Part shown: one piece after another, positions 1-9,630 of the stretch
How the letters are laid out: every line of letters starts with the position of its first letter
Numbering within the stretch: position 1 is the stretch's first letter
Assembly (NCBI GenBank): GCA_033439295.1
Contig: JAVTLE010000023.1
Span: 744,001 to 808,000, forward strand
DNA: 64,000 nucleotides
Direction: 5' to 3'
Source of the DNA: Deuterostichococcus epilithicus
Lineage: Eukaryota > Chlorophyta > Trebouxiophyceae > Prasiolales > Stichococcaceae
Translations under genes and position numbers: made by a program
Notes under the pieces: model-generated
Database searches by the model: none
Told to the model about the DNA's origin: nothing
The model's input: the letters and a program-made list of their open reading frames with translations, nothing else

Positions 1-37
1 ATGTCTCAATGCTCGCGGATGCCTACCATGGGAGGAT

Positions 38-470
38 TGGGAGCGGCTAGGTCAGATGGTTGGGGCCCTCCACACACGTTGCGCAATCAAACATTCCGCC
101 CTCAGTTTTGGTGTAAGGTTGCTTCCACCAGCTTGCAAGGCGCCTCTATGTGAACCCGTTCCCAAGCAAGCCAGAGAGCTTGTGCGCCTGCTGCGCGCCA
201 GCGGTGCGCCAGTCCTTGCAAGGCCTGCGTGGGATTTTCACGTTACCCGCGGGGGCTTTGGCATATAGCATTAAGAGTTCACCTGCATGGCGAGTGATCC
301 CATTGGCACCACCTCTATGTTTGGACATTCTTGACGATGTCGTGCCACATGAGGGGGGAGACCGCCGTGTGCGTCTATGGACATCATGGACGTCGCTCTT
401 GCTTTGCAGAGGCAACCAGTTGGCTTGTGCTAGACAGTGGTCTAGTAGACAGCCAAGCAGTTCGTTGAAG
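38..470 (+). mobile_element. Diverged (old) LINE 3' UTR copy
   Basis: This stretch follows, in order and with many substitutions, the 3' UTR of the LINE that fills 1617-22305. Shared landmarks are gggagcggcta, the ttgcgcaatcaaacatt region, cttccaccagcttgcaagg, gccagagagct, the acccgcggg box and the gacatt...gatgtcgt region. It is clearly more diverged than any copy in the main array, so it is an older insertion or a sister subfamily. The (CCAAGT)n tail cannot be seen. Confidence 0.55.
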
Positions 471-483
471 ATATGGTGATGGT

Positions 484-752
484 AGGTTCCACCACAATGT
501 AATTCCACCAGTTTTGGGAACACAAATCCCACCACTGGTTTCCACCAGCATTCCATGGAATTCACTGCAGCGTGAATGGTGGAATCCATCAATCCGATCA
601 TAATTCCACTGCACGCAGCTCATGGTGGATTCCACGAGCGGCGATGGAATTCCACCGTTACCACCGGTGGAGTTATTGGTGGAAAATTTGGGGTTCCACC
701 AGGACGTTCTGCGGTGGAATTCCACCGTTTCCAGCAATGGATTCCACCAGAA
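484..752. repeat. Cluster of TTCCACC / GGTGGAA half-sites and palindromes
   Basis: About 270 bases hold roughly fifteen copies or near-copies of TTCCACC or its complement GGTGGAA. Some are fused into near-perfect palindromes such as GGTGGAATTCCACC near 712 and GGAATTCCACC near 646. Spacing is irregular, so this is not a simple tandem satellite. It lies between an old LINE copy and a coding-like exon. It could be a protein-binding array or the core of a palindromic non-autonomous element; nothing in the window decides. Confidence 0.8.
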
Positions 753-1180
753 AATGATTCAGCATTTTCCGACGTTGCAGGGGCAACAGTACGCCACCTC
801 GGCAGTGCAGCGCGCGTCGGGCTCGCTGCACCCCAGTCGTAGGAGACTGGCCTCCACCATGCACGCCACTAGCGCCGGCGATGACCCTATGAACAAAGAC
901 CTGCGCAGCCTCCTGGTGTGCTGAGCTTGTGCATACTAGCACATGCCGTTCACAGCATGCACACTGTGTGCTTTGGAGTGCATGCCCACCTTTGTATACT
1001 CTGTGCACATTGCCGCACCACAAACACATGCACAGGCAAACCATGTCAACATTTTCAGCTGACTTGCGTGATGCTTGCATGAGTGATGGGCAAGCTCGCA
1101 TCGCTCCTGCAGCTCTTGCAGTTAGGGATCAAGTTTCTCACTGCACTATGATTTGCACTTGCGTTGCCCATTGCTCGCAG

Positions 1181-1359
1181 GCGACCTGTGCGCCAAGCAA
1201 GGCGGCTTCCCAATGCGCAAGCCTGACGTCCTGCGCGGCATGGCAAAGAGCTTCAACGCGGAGTCGCTGACCGCCAACAACCAGCTGGCAGCAGGCTCAA
1301 AGCCGCATGTGCAGCTGGACGAAGCGGCGGCCTTCCTCGCAACGATTCGCATCATGTGA
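1181..1359 (+). CDS. Unrecognised coding-like terminal exon
   Basis: After a plausible acceptor (ttgctcgcag), an open frame encodes a peptide containing AKQGGFPMRKPDVLRGM and LDEAAAFLATIRIM, and stops at 1357-1359. Composition and absence of repeats suggest genuine coding sequence. An upstream stretch at about 746-920 is also open in one frame and could be the preceding exon, but its phase does not join cleanly. I do not recognise the protein. It may be the 3' end of a host gene disrupted by the neighbouring LINE cluster. The rest of 760-1616 shows nothing else I can support. Confidence 0.25.
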
Positions 1360-1616
1360 TGACCGTCGAATTTGTGCACATAGTGAACCCGAGGGCCCCT
1401 CGAAAATAATGTCGCCCCACAATCGGTATTGCATGCCGCTCATACAGCCGTGAGAGGTGGTCTCCTTCCTATACAGGTGGACGCGCGCATGAACACCCCT
1501 AAGACGATGGTGTCGACAGCGAAGGCGACTCCGTTCTATGAACATGTGTGACAAGCTGTTGAAGGTGCGATGGGCAAGTGCTTTGGCTTTCTTGTACAAC
1601 ACCGCTTTGTGGGTAT

Positions 1617-2492
1617 GGACTTGGACTTGGACTTGGTTACATACTGTGCAGTCAAGTGGCTGACTATAGCACAGGCCCGAAGGCGGTCGGAATGCGCAAC
1701 AGCAAGCGACAAGCTGAGGGAACAAACGGAAAGGGCGTCGAGCAGACCAAAACGACATCGGCAATCATGTCCAGTCATAGAGTCATGTGCCACAGCACCC
1801 GCGGGTACACCCAGTAAACCCCGCGCAGACATACAGGACCAGTTGCGCACAAGGCGCCGAGCTCTCTGGCTCGGTGGGACCGGAAACGCCGTAAGGCGCC
1901 CTGCATGCTGGTGGAAGCAGACCAAACACAAAGGCCAAGGACTGAAAGACACCTGCTAAGCCTAAACCTCCCGCTGCCAAGGCTGCGGGATGTCTGACTG
2001 CACAACATGCCTAATGTGCCCCCGGCACCTGAGCTAGCCGCTCCCATCGCAGGATTCCGCGAGCGCTATGGCACACCACTCCGAAACCCAAACACAGAGA
2101 ATGAAACCGCCATCTACCCCCATGCCGACCCCAAAAGTCCCGACAGCAAGGTGCCCTCTGCCTCGAATGCATGATGATGATAGGCCTCATTGAGAGCTCG
2201 AGCCCAAGCCCTATAGCTCCGCGCAGCGATCGGCGCAATGCCGCAGAAACACCCCCAAGCTGGCAGGGTCCTGCTGCATGAACGCTTCGACTGTGGCGTC
2301 GCCCCGGCTGAACAGCTCCGACTGCACAGTATGTAACCAAGTCCAAGCTCCACGTGCTGGAGGCGCTGGTCTAGCAGAGCAGAACACCCCCAGAGCATGT
2401 GCTCTGCGTCATCAACCTCGCCGCTGTCGCAGCGCTGACAGCTGCGCTGCTCGCGCGGCAGGCCGGCCCACCGCCCTGTCTCCACCCGCAGC
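1617..2492 (-). mobile_element. Antisense 5'-truncated LINE copy (left edge of cluster)
   Basis: Read on the minus strand, this copy runs from the CCHC-coding part of the ORF through the stop codon (complement near 2190) and the 3' UTR to a (CCAAGT)n tail at 1617. Its 5' end, at the GGCTGCGGGTGG part of the ORF, is fused head-to-head to a sense-strand LINE segment near 2493. The reading frame is interrupted by a 26-bp insertion (2320-2345). Confidence 0.85.
2320..2345 (+). mobile_element. 26-bp LINE 3'-end micro-insertion with 6-bp target-site duplication
   Basis: Compared with other copies, where ctgaacagctccacgtgctgg is continuous (near 20280), 26 extra bases are present here. They match the last bases of the LINE 3' UTR including the start of its tail (actgcacagtatgtaacc followed by aagtcca). 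AGCTCC is duplicated on both sides (2314-2319 and 2346-2351). This is the signature of target-primed insertion of an extremely 5'-truncated LINE copy. Confidence 0.8.
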
Positions 2493-3871
2493 CGTGCCCG
2501 CGGACGGGCTGGCTTCCGGAGGGACCACCGCACCACTGACCAGGTGTTTGTGCTCCGCACGCTCATTGAGCGAGCCCGTGCAGAAAAAAAGCCGTTGTAT
2601 GTATGTTACGTTGACTTCAAAAAAGCATATGACACCATTCCACGTGACCTGCTGTGGCACAAACTGCAGCGCATCGGGGTGCATGGGGACTTCTTGCGGG
2701 CGGTGCAGGCTTTGTATGCGGAGGTGCCCATGGGGGTGCAGTTTGCTGACGGCATGTCTGCCACGTTCTATTCCCTGCTAGGTGTGAAACAGGGCTGCCC
2801 ACTTTCTCCAACCCTGTTTGGCATCTTCATTGATGACTTCCAGGCTGAGCTCGAAGCCGGCTCCGCCGGCTTCGCCCTTCCCACACTGTCCGGCGTGCAG
2901 ACGCCGGCACTCTTCTACGCGGACGACCTGGCACTGGTGTCCACCACCGTCGCCGGCCTGCAGGCGCAGTTGGACCTCTTGCAGGCATACAGCAAACGCT
3001 GGCGGCTCACCGTCAACGTCAAGAAGACGAAGGTGGTGGTTTACACCACCGCACGCGGCGCGGTGGCGGCGCCACAGCTCACCTACATGTCCGCCCCCAT
3101 CGAGGTGCTTGACACGTTCAGGTACCTGGGGGTTGACCTGCACAGCACGAAGCCATTTGCTTCGAGCGCAGCGGACCGGGCGGCGTCCGCCCGACGCGCC
3201 GCGCTCGCACTGCATAATCGCTGTCGTGATCTCGGGCTGCATGATCCTGCACTGCTCATGCATCTCTTTGACGCACTTGTGCGCCCGGTGATGCTGTACG
3301 GTGTGGAGACTTGGGGGCCTGGGGCGCTGTGTGGCAAGGCCAGCGGCATGGAGGCTTGTGAGAAAGTGCAGAGGAGCTTTTTGCGGGCTCTTCTTGGCGT
3401 GCGTGCAGGCACGCCCAAGGCGGCGCTACTCGGCGAGGCGGGCCGCTTTGAGGCGGCGCACACTGCAGTGACGCTGATATGCCGCTTCTGGAACCGGCTG
3501 GTGGACATGCCTGACGCGCGGCTGACCAAGCAGGCCTTCCTCGAGAACGTCAGCATGGCCGGCCGCGGCGGCAGCATCCACTCGGCCTGCTGGGCAGCCC
3601 AGGTGGCCTCGTTCCTGGACTTCATGTCTCCCATTGTTGACGGTGTGCCGCAGCACATCGACCCTGACGCAGCCACGGCGGTGCTGCAGCGCCGACACTT
3701 TGAGTCGGTGAATGGCAGCGACGCCCGCAAGGTACGCGAGTGGCTGCAGATTCGGGGCCCTCTGGCTTTTGGTGCCTAAGGACCAGCTATGTATCTGCAG
3801 GCGGTGGCCTCCAGGACCAGCCGTGTTCGGCTGGCGCAGTTTCGCACCGGCTCCCATTGGCTGCGGGTGGT
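2493..3871 (+). pseudogene. 5'-truncated LINE reverse transcriptase copy
   Basis: The open frame (2544-3779 and just upstream) starts inside the reverse transcriptase at the RARGQAGFRRDHRTTDQVF block. It continues through YVDFKKAYDTIPR (catalytic Asp), GVKQGCPLSPTLFG, FYADDLAL and the thumb and connection region. Compared with intact copies, a codon in the GAYEPAMYL region has become a stop (tgcctaagg for tgcctacga), so the CCHC end is not reached in frame. The same change is found in the copy at 5256-6272, so the two derive from a duplication. A 260-bp unrelated element follows at 3872. Confidence 0.85.
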
Positions 3872-4135
3872 TGGAAAACGGAAAAATACCCATGAGGTCG
3901 CGAGTTCGATTCATGCCTCATGCGGACAAAAAAAAGGAGTGAATTGGGTCATAGTCATACATATGACTGCCCTGCTTTCGCATTGCTTCGGCAATCACCC
4001 ATCGCTATCGATCACCTTCGGGTGACACTCCCCATCATCTCTTGGTTGTGTATATAAGTGGATTTAATTCCACTTTCACAACCAACCTTCCGGTCAAAGG
4101 TTCTTTCACTTTTCACGCTCCACCACCCCCAAGAT
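3872..4135 (+). mobile_element. Element X, copy 1: short tRNA-like, hairpin-rich insertion (SINE-like)
   Basis: About 260 bases unrelated to the LINE, present again at 6273-6524. It contains a B-box-like sequence gagttcgattc (3902-3912) within a tRNA-T-arm-like context. An internal A-run follows, then two UUCG-loop hairpins (attgc-ttcg-gcaat and tcacc-ttcg-ggtga). Near 4045-4090 is a compound hairpin in which TTGGTTGTG pairs with CACAACCAA and AAGTGGA pairs with TCCACTT. A tRNA-derived SINE is the best guess. On its 3' side a fresh LINE copy starts instead of the interrupted one resuming. Confidence 0.55.
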
Positions 4136-5114
4136 GCCCGCAAGGTACGCGAGTGGCTGCAGATTCGGGGCCCTTTGGCTTTTGGTGCCTACGAACCAGC
4201 TATGTATCTGCAGGCGGTGGCCTCCAGGACCGGCCGCGTTCGGCTGGCGCAGTTTCGCACCGGCTCCCATTGGCTGCGGGTGGAGACAGGGCGGTGGGCC
4301 GGTCTGCCGCGCGAGCAGCGCAGCTGTCAGCGCTGCGACAGCGGCGAGGTTGATGACGCAGAGCACATGCTCTGGGGGTGTTCTGCTCTGCTAGACCAGC
4401 GCCTCCAGCACGTGGAGCTGTTCAGCCGGGGCGACGCCACAGTCGAAGCGTTCATGCAGCAGGACCCTGCCAGCTTGGGGGTGTTTCTGCGGCATTGCGC
4501 CGATCGCTGCGCGGAGCTAGTGGGCTGGGGCTCGAGCTCTCAATGAGGCCTATCATCATCATGCTTTCGAGGCAGAGGGCACCTTGCTGTCGGGACTTTC
4601 GGGGCCGGCATGGGGGTAGATGGCAATTTCATTCTCTGGGTTTGGGTTTCGGAGTGGTGTGCCATAGCGCTCGCGGCCGCTCCTGCGATGGGAGCGGCTA
4701 GCTCAGGTGCCGGGGGCATTTAGACATGTTGCGCAGTCAGACATCCCGTAGCCTTGGCAGCGGGAGGTTAGGCTTAGCGTGTGTTTTTCAGTCCTTGGCT
4801 TTTGTGTTTGGTCTGCTTCCACCAGCATGCAGGGCGCCTCACGGCGTTTCCGGTCCCAGCGAGCCAGAGAGCTCGGCGCCTTGTGCGCAACTGGTCCTGT
4901 ATGTCTGCGCGGGGTTTACTGGGTTTACCCGCGGGTGCTGTGGCACATGACTCTATGACTGGACATGGTTGCCGATGTCGCTTTGGTCTGTTTGACGCCC
5001 TTTCCGTTTGTTCCCTCAGCTTGTCGCTTGCTGTTGCGCAGTCCGACCGCCTTCGGGCCTGTGCTATAGTCAGCCACTTGACTGCACAGTACGTAACCAA
5101 GACCAAGACCAAGT
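4136..5114 (+). mobile_element. 5'-truncated LINE copy with CCHC end and 3' UTR
   Basis: This copy starts in the ORF at gcccgcaaggt. It encodes the C-terminal region with the CCHC motif (CQRCDSGEVDDAEHMLWGC) and stops at about 4544. It continues through the full 3' UTR to the tail ccaagaccaagaccaagt ending at about 5114. Confidence 0.85.
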
Positions 5115-5255
5115 CACCCGCCGCCATCCGCCATCCGCCACCCGCCACCACCTCGTGCTGTGCAGGTCAACCCGGCACTCCCCACCATCCACCGCTCACG
5201 GCCACTTGCCGCCGCCACCTGCCACTCGCCACCTGCCGCCTGCCACCTGCCGCCT
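5115..5255. repeat. CCGCC/CCACCTG-rich simple repeat
   Basis: Between a LINE tail and the 5' end of the next truncated copy lie about 140 bases dominated by imperfect CCGCCAT, CCACCTG and CCGCCTG units, interrupted by about 45 bases of mixed sequence. This is not part of the LINE consensus. It may be captured target DNA or repeat expansion at the junction. Confidence 0.7.
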
Positions 5256-6272
5256 GCTCCGCCGGCTTCGCCCTTCCCACACTGTCCGGCGTGCAGACGC
5301 CGGCGCTCTTCTACGCTGACGACCTGGCACTGGTGTCCACCACCGTCGCCGGCCTGCAGGCGCAGCTGGACCTCTTGCAGGCCTACAGCAAGCGCTGGCG
5401 GCTCACCGTCAACGTCAAGAAGACGAAGGTGGTGGTGTACACCACCGCGCGCGGCGCGGTGGCGGCGCCACAGCTCACCTACATGTCCGCCCCCATCGAG
5501 GTGCTTGACACGTTCAGGTACCTGGGGGTTGACCTGCACAGCACGAAGCCATTTGCTTCGAGCGCAGCGGACCGGGCGGCGTCCGCCCGACGCGCCGCGC
5601 TCGCACTGCATAATCGCTGTCGTGATCTCGGGCTGCATGATCCTACACTGCTCATGCATCTCTTTGACGCACTTGAGCGCCCGGTGATGCTGTACGGTGT
5701 GGAGACTTGGGGGCCTGGGGCGCTGTGTGGCAAGGCCAGCGGCATGGAGGCTTGTGAGAAAGTGCAGAGGAGCTTTTTGCGGGCTCTTCTTGGCGTGCGT
5801 GCAGGTGCCTGCCCAAGGCGGCGCTTCTCGGCGAGGCGGGCCGCTTTGAGGCGGCGCACACTGCAGTGACGCTGATATGCCGCTTCTGGAACCGGCTGGT
5901 GGACATGCCTGACGCGCGGCTGACCAAGCAGGCCTTCCTTCCTCGAGAACGTCAGCATGGCCGGCCGTGGCGGCAGCATCCACTCGGCCTGCTGGGCAGC
6001 CCAGGTGGCCTCGTTCCTGGACTTCATGTCCCCCATTGTTGACGGTGTGCCGCAGCACATCGACCCTGACGCAGCCACGGCGGTGCTGCAGCGCCGACAC
6101 TTTGAGTCGGTGAATGGCAGCGACGCCCGCAAGGTACGCGAGTGGCTGCAGATTCGGGGCCCTCTGGCTTTTGGTGCCTAAGGACCAGCTATGTATCTGC
6201 AGGCGGTGGCCTCCAGGACCAGCCGTGTTCGGCTGGCGCAGTTTCGCACCGGCTCCCATTGGCTGCGGGTGG
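5256..6272 (+). pseudogene. 5'-truncated LINE RT copy, sister of 2493-3871
   Basis: The copy starts in the SAGFALPTLSGVQ region just before FYADDLAL and runs through the thumb to GGTGG, where element X is inserted. It shares the premature stop of the 2493-3871 copy (gtgcctaagg) and the downstream element X, so the two loci are segmental duplicates. Small insertions (a GTGCC-type insertion near 5805 and a duplicated cctt near 5937) put it out of frame. Confidence 0.85.
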
Positions 6273-6524
6273 TTGGAAAACGGAAAAATACCCATGAGGT
6301 CGCGAGTTCGATTCATGCCTCATGCGGACAAAAAAAGGAGTGAATTGGGTCATAGTCATACATATGACTGCCCTGCTTTCGCATTGCTTCGGCAATCACC
6401 CATCGCTATCGATCACCTTCGGGTGACACTCCCCCCAATCTATATATGTGGATTTAATTCCACTTTCACGACCAACCTTCCGGTCAAAGGTTCTTTCACT
6501 TTTGACGCTCCACCACCCCCAAGT
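6273..6524 (+). mobile_element. Element X, copy 2, with 5-bp target-site duplication
   Basis: A second copy of the 3872 element, here cleanly inserted: LINE sequence reads GGTGG (6268-6272), element X, GGTGG (6525-6529), then LINE continues (agacaggg). That gives a 252-bp element with a 5-bp duplication. The B-box-like gagttcgattc is at 6304-6314. The two UUCG-loop hairpins are conserved; the larger AT-rich hairpin is partly decayed relative to copy 1. Confidence 0.6.
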
Positions 6525-7215
6525 GGTGGAGACAGGGCGGTGGGCCGGGTCTGCCGCGCGAGCAGCGCAGCTGTCAGCGCTGCGACAGCGGCGAGGTTGA
6601 TGACGCAGAGCACATGCTCTGGGGGTGTTCTGCTCTGCTAGACCAGCGCCTCCAGCACGTAAAGCTGTTCAGCCGGGGTGACGCCACAGTCGAGGCGTTC
6701 ATGCAGCAGCCAGGACCCTGCCAGCTTGGGAGTGTTTCTGCGGCATTGCGCCGATCGCTGCGCGGAGCTAGAGGGCTTGGGCTCGAGCTCTCAATGAGGC
6801 CTATCATCATCATGCTTTCGAGGCAGAGGGCACCTTGCTGTCGGGACTTTTGGGGTCGGCATGGGGGTAGATGGCGATTTCATTCTCTGTGTTTGGGTTT
6901 CGGAGTGGTGTGCCATAGCGCTCGCGGAATCCTGCGATGGGAGCGGCTAGCTCAGGTGCCGGGGGCATTTAGACATGTTGCACAGTCAGACATCCCGTAG
7001 CCTTGGCAGCGGGAGGTTAGGCTTAGCAGGTGTTTTTCAGTCCTTGGCTTTTGTGTTTGGTCTGCTTCCTCCAGCATGCCGGGCGCCTCACGGCGTTTCC
7101 GGTCCCAGCGAGCCAGAGAGCTCGGCGCCTTGTGCGCAACTGGTCCTGTATATCTGCGCGGGGTTTACTGGGTTTACCCGCGGGTGCTGTGGCACATGAC
7201 TCTATGACTGGACAC
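6525..7215 (+). mobile_element. LINE 3' part downstream of element X
   Basis: Continuation of the 5256 copy after element X: the CCHC-coding end, stop codon near 6794, then 3' UTR. It is cut off in the gactggacacgg region without reaching a tail, where the next copy (7216) begins. Confidence 0.8.
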
Positions 7216-8635
7216 GGTATGCTGTACGGTGTGGAGACTTGGGGGCCTGGGGCGCTGTGTGGCAAGGCAAGCGGCATGGAGGCTTGTGAGAAAGTGCAGA
7301 GGAGCTTTTTGCGGGCTCTTCTTGGCGTGCGTGCAGGCACGCCCAAGGCGGCGCTACTCGGCGAGGCGGGCCGCTTTGAGGCGACGCACACAGCAGTGAC
7401 GCTGATCTGCCGCTTCTGGAACCGGCTGGTGGACATGCCCGACACGCGGCTGACCAAGCAGGCGTTCCTCGAGAACGTCAGCATGGCCGGCTGCGGCGGC
7501 GGCATCCACTCGGCCTGCTGGGCAGCCCAGGTGGCCTCGTTCCTGGACTTCATGTCCCCCATTGTTGACGGTGTGCCGCAGCACATCGACCCTGACGCAG
7601 CCACAGCAGTGCTGCAGCGCCGACACTTTGAGTCGGTGAATGGTAGCGACGCCCGCAAGGTGCGCGAGTGGCTGCAGATTCGGGGCCCTCTGGCTTTTGG
7701 TGCCTACGAACCAGCTATGTATCTGCAGGCGGTGGCCTCCAGGACCAGCCGCGTTCGGCTGGCGCAGTTTCGCACCGGCTCCCATTGGCTGCGGGTGGAG
7801 ACAGGGCGGTGGGCCGGTCTGCCGCGCGAGCAGCACAGCTGTCAGCGCTGCGACAGCGGCGAGGTTGATGACACAGAGCACATGCTCTGGGGGTGTTCTG
7901 CTCTGCTAGACCAGCGCCTCCAGCACGTGGAGCTGTTCAGCCGGGGCGACGCCACGGTCGAGGCGTTCATGCAGCAGGACCCTGCCAGCTTGGGGGTGTT
8001 TCTGCGGCATTGCGCCGATCGCTGCGCGGAGCTAGTGGGCTGAGGCTCGAGCTCTCAATGAGGCCTATCATCATCATGCTTTCGAGGCAGAGGGCACCTT
8101 GCTGTCGGGACTTTTGGGGCCGACATGGGGGTAGATGGCGAGTTCATTCTCTGTGTTTGGTTTTCGGAGTGGTGTGCCATAGCGCTCGCGGAATCCTGCG
8201 ATGGGAGCGGCTAGCTCATGTGCCGGGGGCACATTAGGCATGTTGCGCAGTCAGACATCCCGCAGCCTTGGCAGCGGGAGGTTTAGGCATAGCACGTGTT
8301 TTTCAGTCCTTGGCTTTTGTGTTTGGCCTGCTTCCACCAGCATGCAGGGCGCCTCACGGCGTTTCCGGTCCCAGCGAGCCAGAGAGCTCGGCGCCTTGTG
8401 CGCAACTGGTCCTGTATGTCTGCGCGGGGTTTACTGGGTTTACCCGCGGGTATTTGTGGCACATGACTCTATGACTAGACATGGTTGCCGATGTCGTTTT
8501 GGTCTGCTCGACGCCCTTTCCGTTTGTTCCCTCAGCTTGTCGCTTGCTGTTGCGCATTCCGACCGCCTTCGGGCCTGTGCTATAGTCAGCCACTTGACTG
8601 CACAGTATGTAACCAAGTCCAAGTCCAAGTCCAAG
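7216..8635 (+). mobile_element. 5'-truncated LINE copy with tail
   Basis: The copy begins at the MLYGVETWGPGALCG part of the ORF, just after the RT thumb, and stays open to the stop at 8041-8043. The frame includes the CCHC motif and ends a few codons earlier than in other copies because a TGG is now TGA. The 3' UTR ends in a (CCAAGT)n tail at 8635. Confidence 0.85.
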
Positions 8636-8793
8636 GTTGCCGATGTCGCTTTGGTCTGCTCGATGCCCTTTCCGTTTGTTCCCTCAGCTTGTCGCTTGCT
8701 GTTGCGCATTCCGACCGCCTTCGGGCCTGTGCTATAGTCAGCCACTTGACTGCACAGTATGTAACCAAGTCCAAGTCCAAGTCCAAGTCCAAG
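8636..8793 (+). mobile_element. 158-bp LINE 3'-end copy
   Basis: It starts directly after the previous tail at gttgccgatgtcgctttgg, that is, only the last part of the 3' UTR, and ends in its own (CCAAGT)n tail. It is a very short 5'-truncated copy sitting head-to-tail on its predecessor. Confidence 0.85.
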
Positions 8794-9630
8794 GTGGAGA
8801 CAGGGCGGTGGGCCGGTCTGCCGCGCGAGCAGCGCAGCTGTCAGCGCTGCGACAGCGGCGAGGTTGATGACGCAGAGCACATGCTCTGGGGGTGTTCTGC
8901 TCTGCTAGACCAGCGCCTCCAGCACGTGGAGCTGTTCAGCCGGGGCGACGCCACAGTCGAGGCGTTCATGCAGCAGGACCCTGCCAGCTTGGGGGTGTTT
9001 CTGCGGCATTGCGCCGATCGCTGCGCGGAGCTAGTGGGCTGGGGCTCGAGCTCTCAATGAGGCCTATATCATCATCATGCTTTCGAGGCAGAGGGCACCT
9101 TGCTGTCGGGACTTTTGGGGCCGACATGGGGGTAGATGGCGAGTTCATTCTCTGTGTTTGGTTTTCGGAGTGGTGTGCCATAGCGCTCGCGGAATCCTGC
9201 GATGGGAGCGGCTAGCTCATGTGCCGGGGGCACATTAGGCATGTTGCGCAGTCAGACATCCCGCAGCCTTGGCAGCGGGAGGTTTAGGCATAGCACGTGT
9301 TTTTCAGTCCTTGGCTTTTGTGTTTGGCCTGCTTCCACCAGCATGCAGGGCGCCTCACGGCGTTTCCGGTCCCAGCGAGCCAGAGAGCTCGGCGCCTTGT
9401 GCGCAACTGGTCCTGTATGTCTGCGCGGGGTTTACTGGGTTTACCCGCGGGTATTTGTGGCACATGACTCTATGACTAGACATGGTTGCCGATGTCGTTT
9501 TGGTCTGCTCGACGCCCTTTCCGTTTGTTCCCTCAGCTTGTCGCTTGCTGTTGCGCATTCCGACCGCCTTCGGGCCTGTGCTATAGTCAGCCACTTGATT
9601 GCACAGTATGTAACCAAGTACAAGTCCAAG
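8794..9630 (+). mobile_element. 837-bp LINE 3'-end copy
   Basis: It starts directly after the preceding tail at gtggagacagggcgg, encodes the CCHC end (stop near 9058), and runs through the 3' UTR to a tail at 9630. The next copy starts at 9631. Confidence 0.85.

Noticed and set aside
3890-3935. Functional tRNA gene
   Set aside because: The B-box-like sequence and a partial T-arm are present, but no acceptor stem pairing or complete cloverleaf can be drawn.
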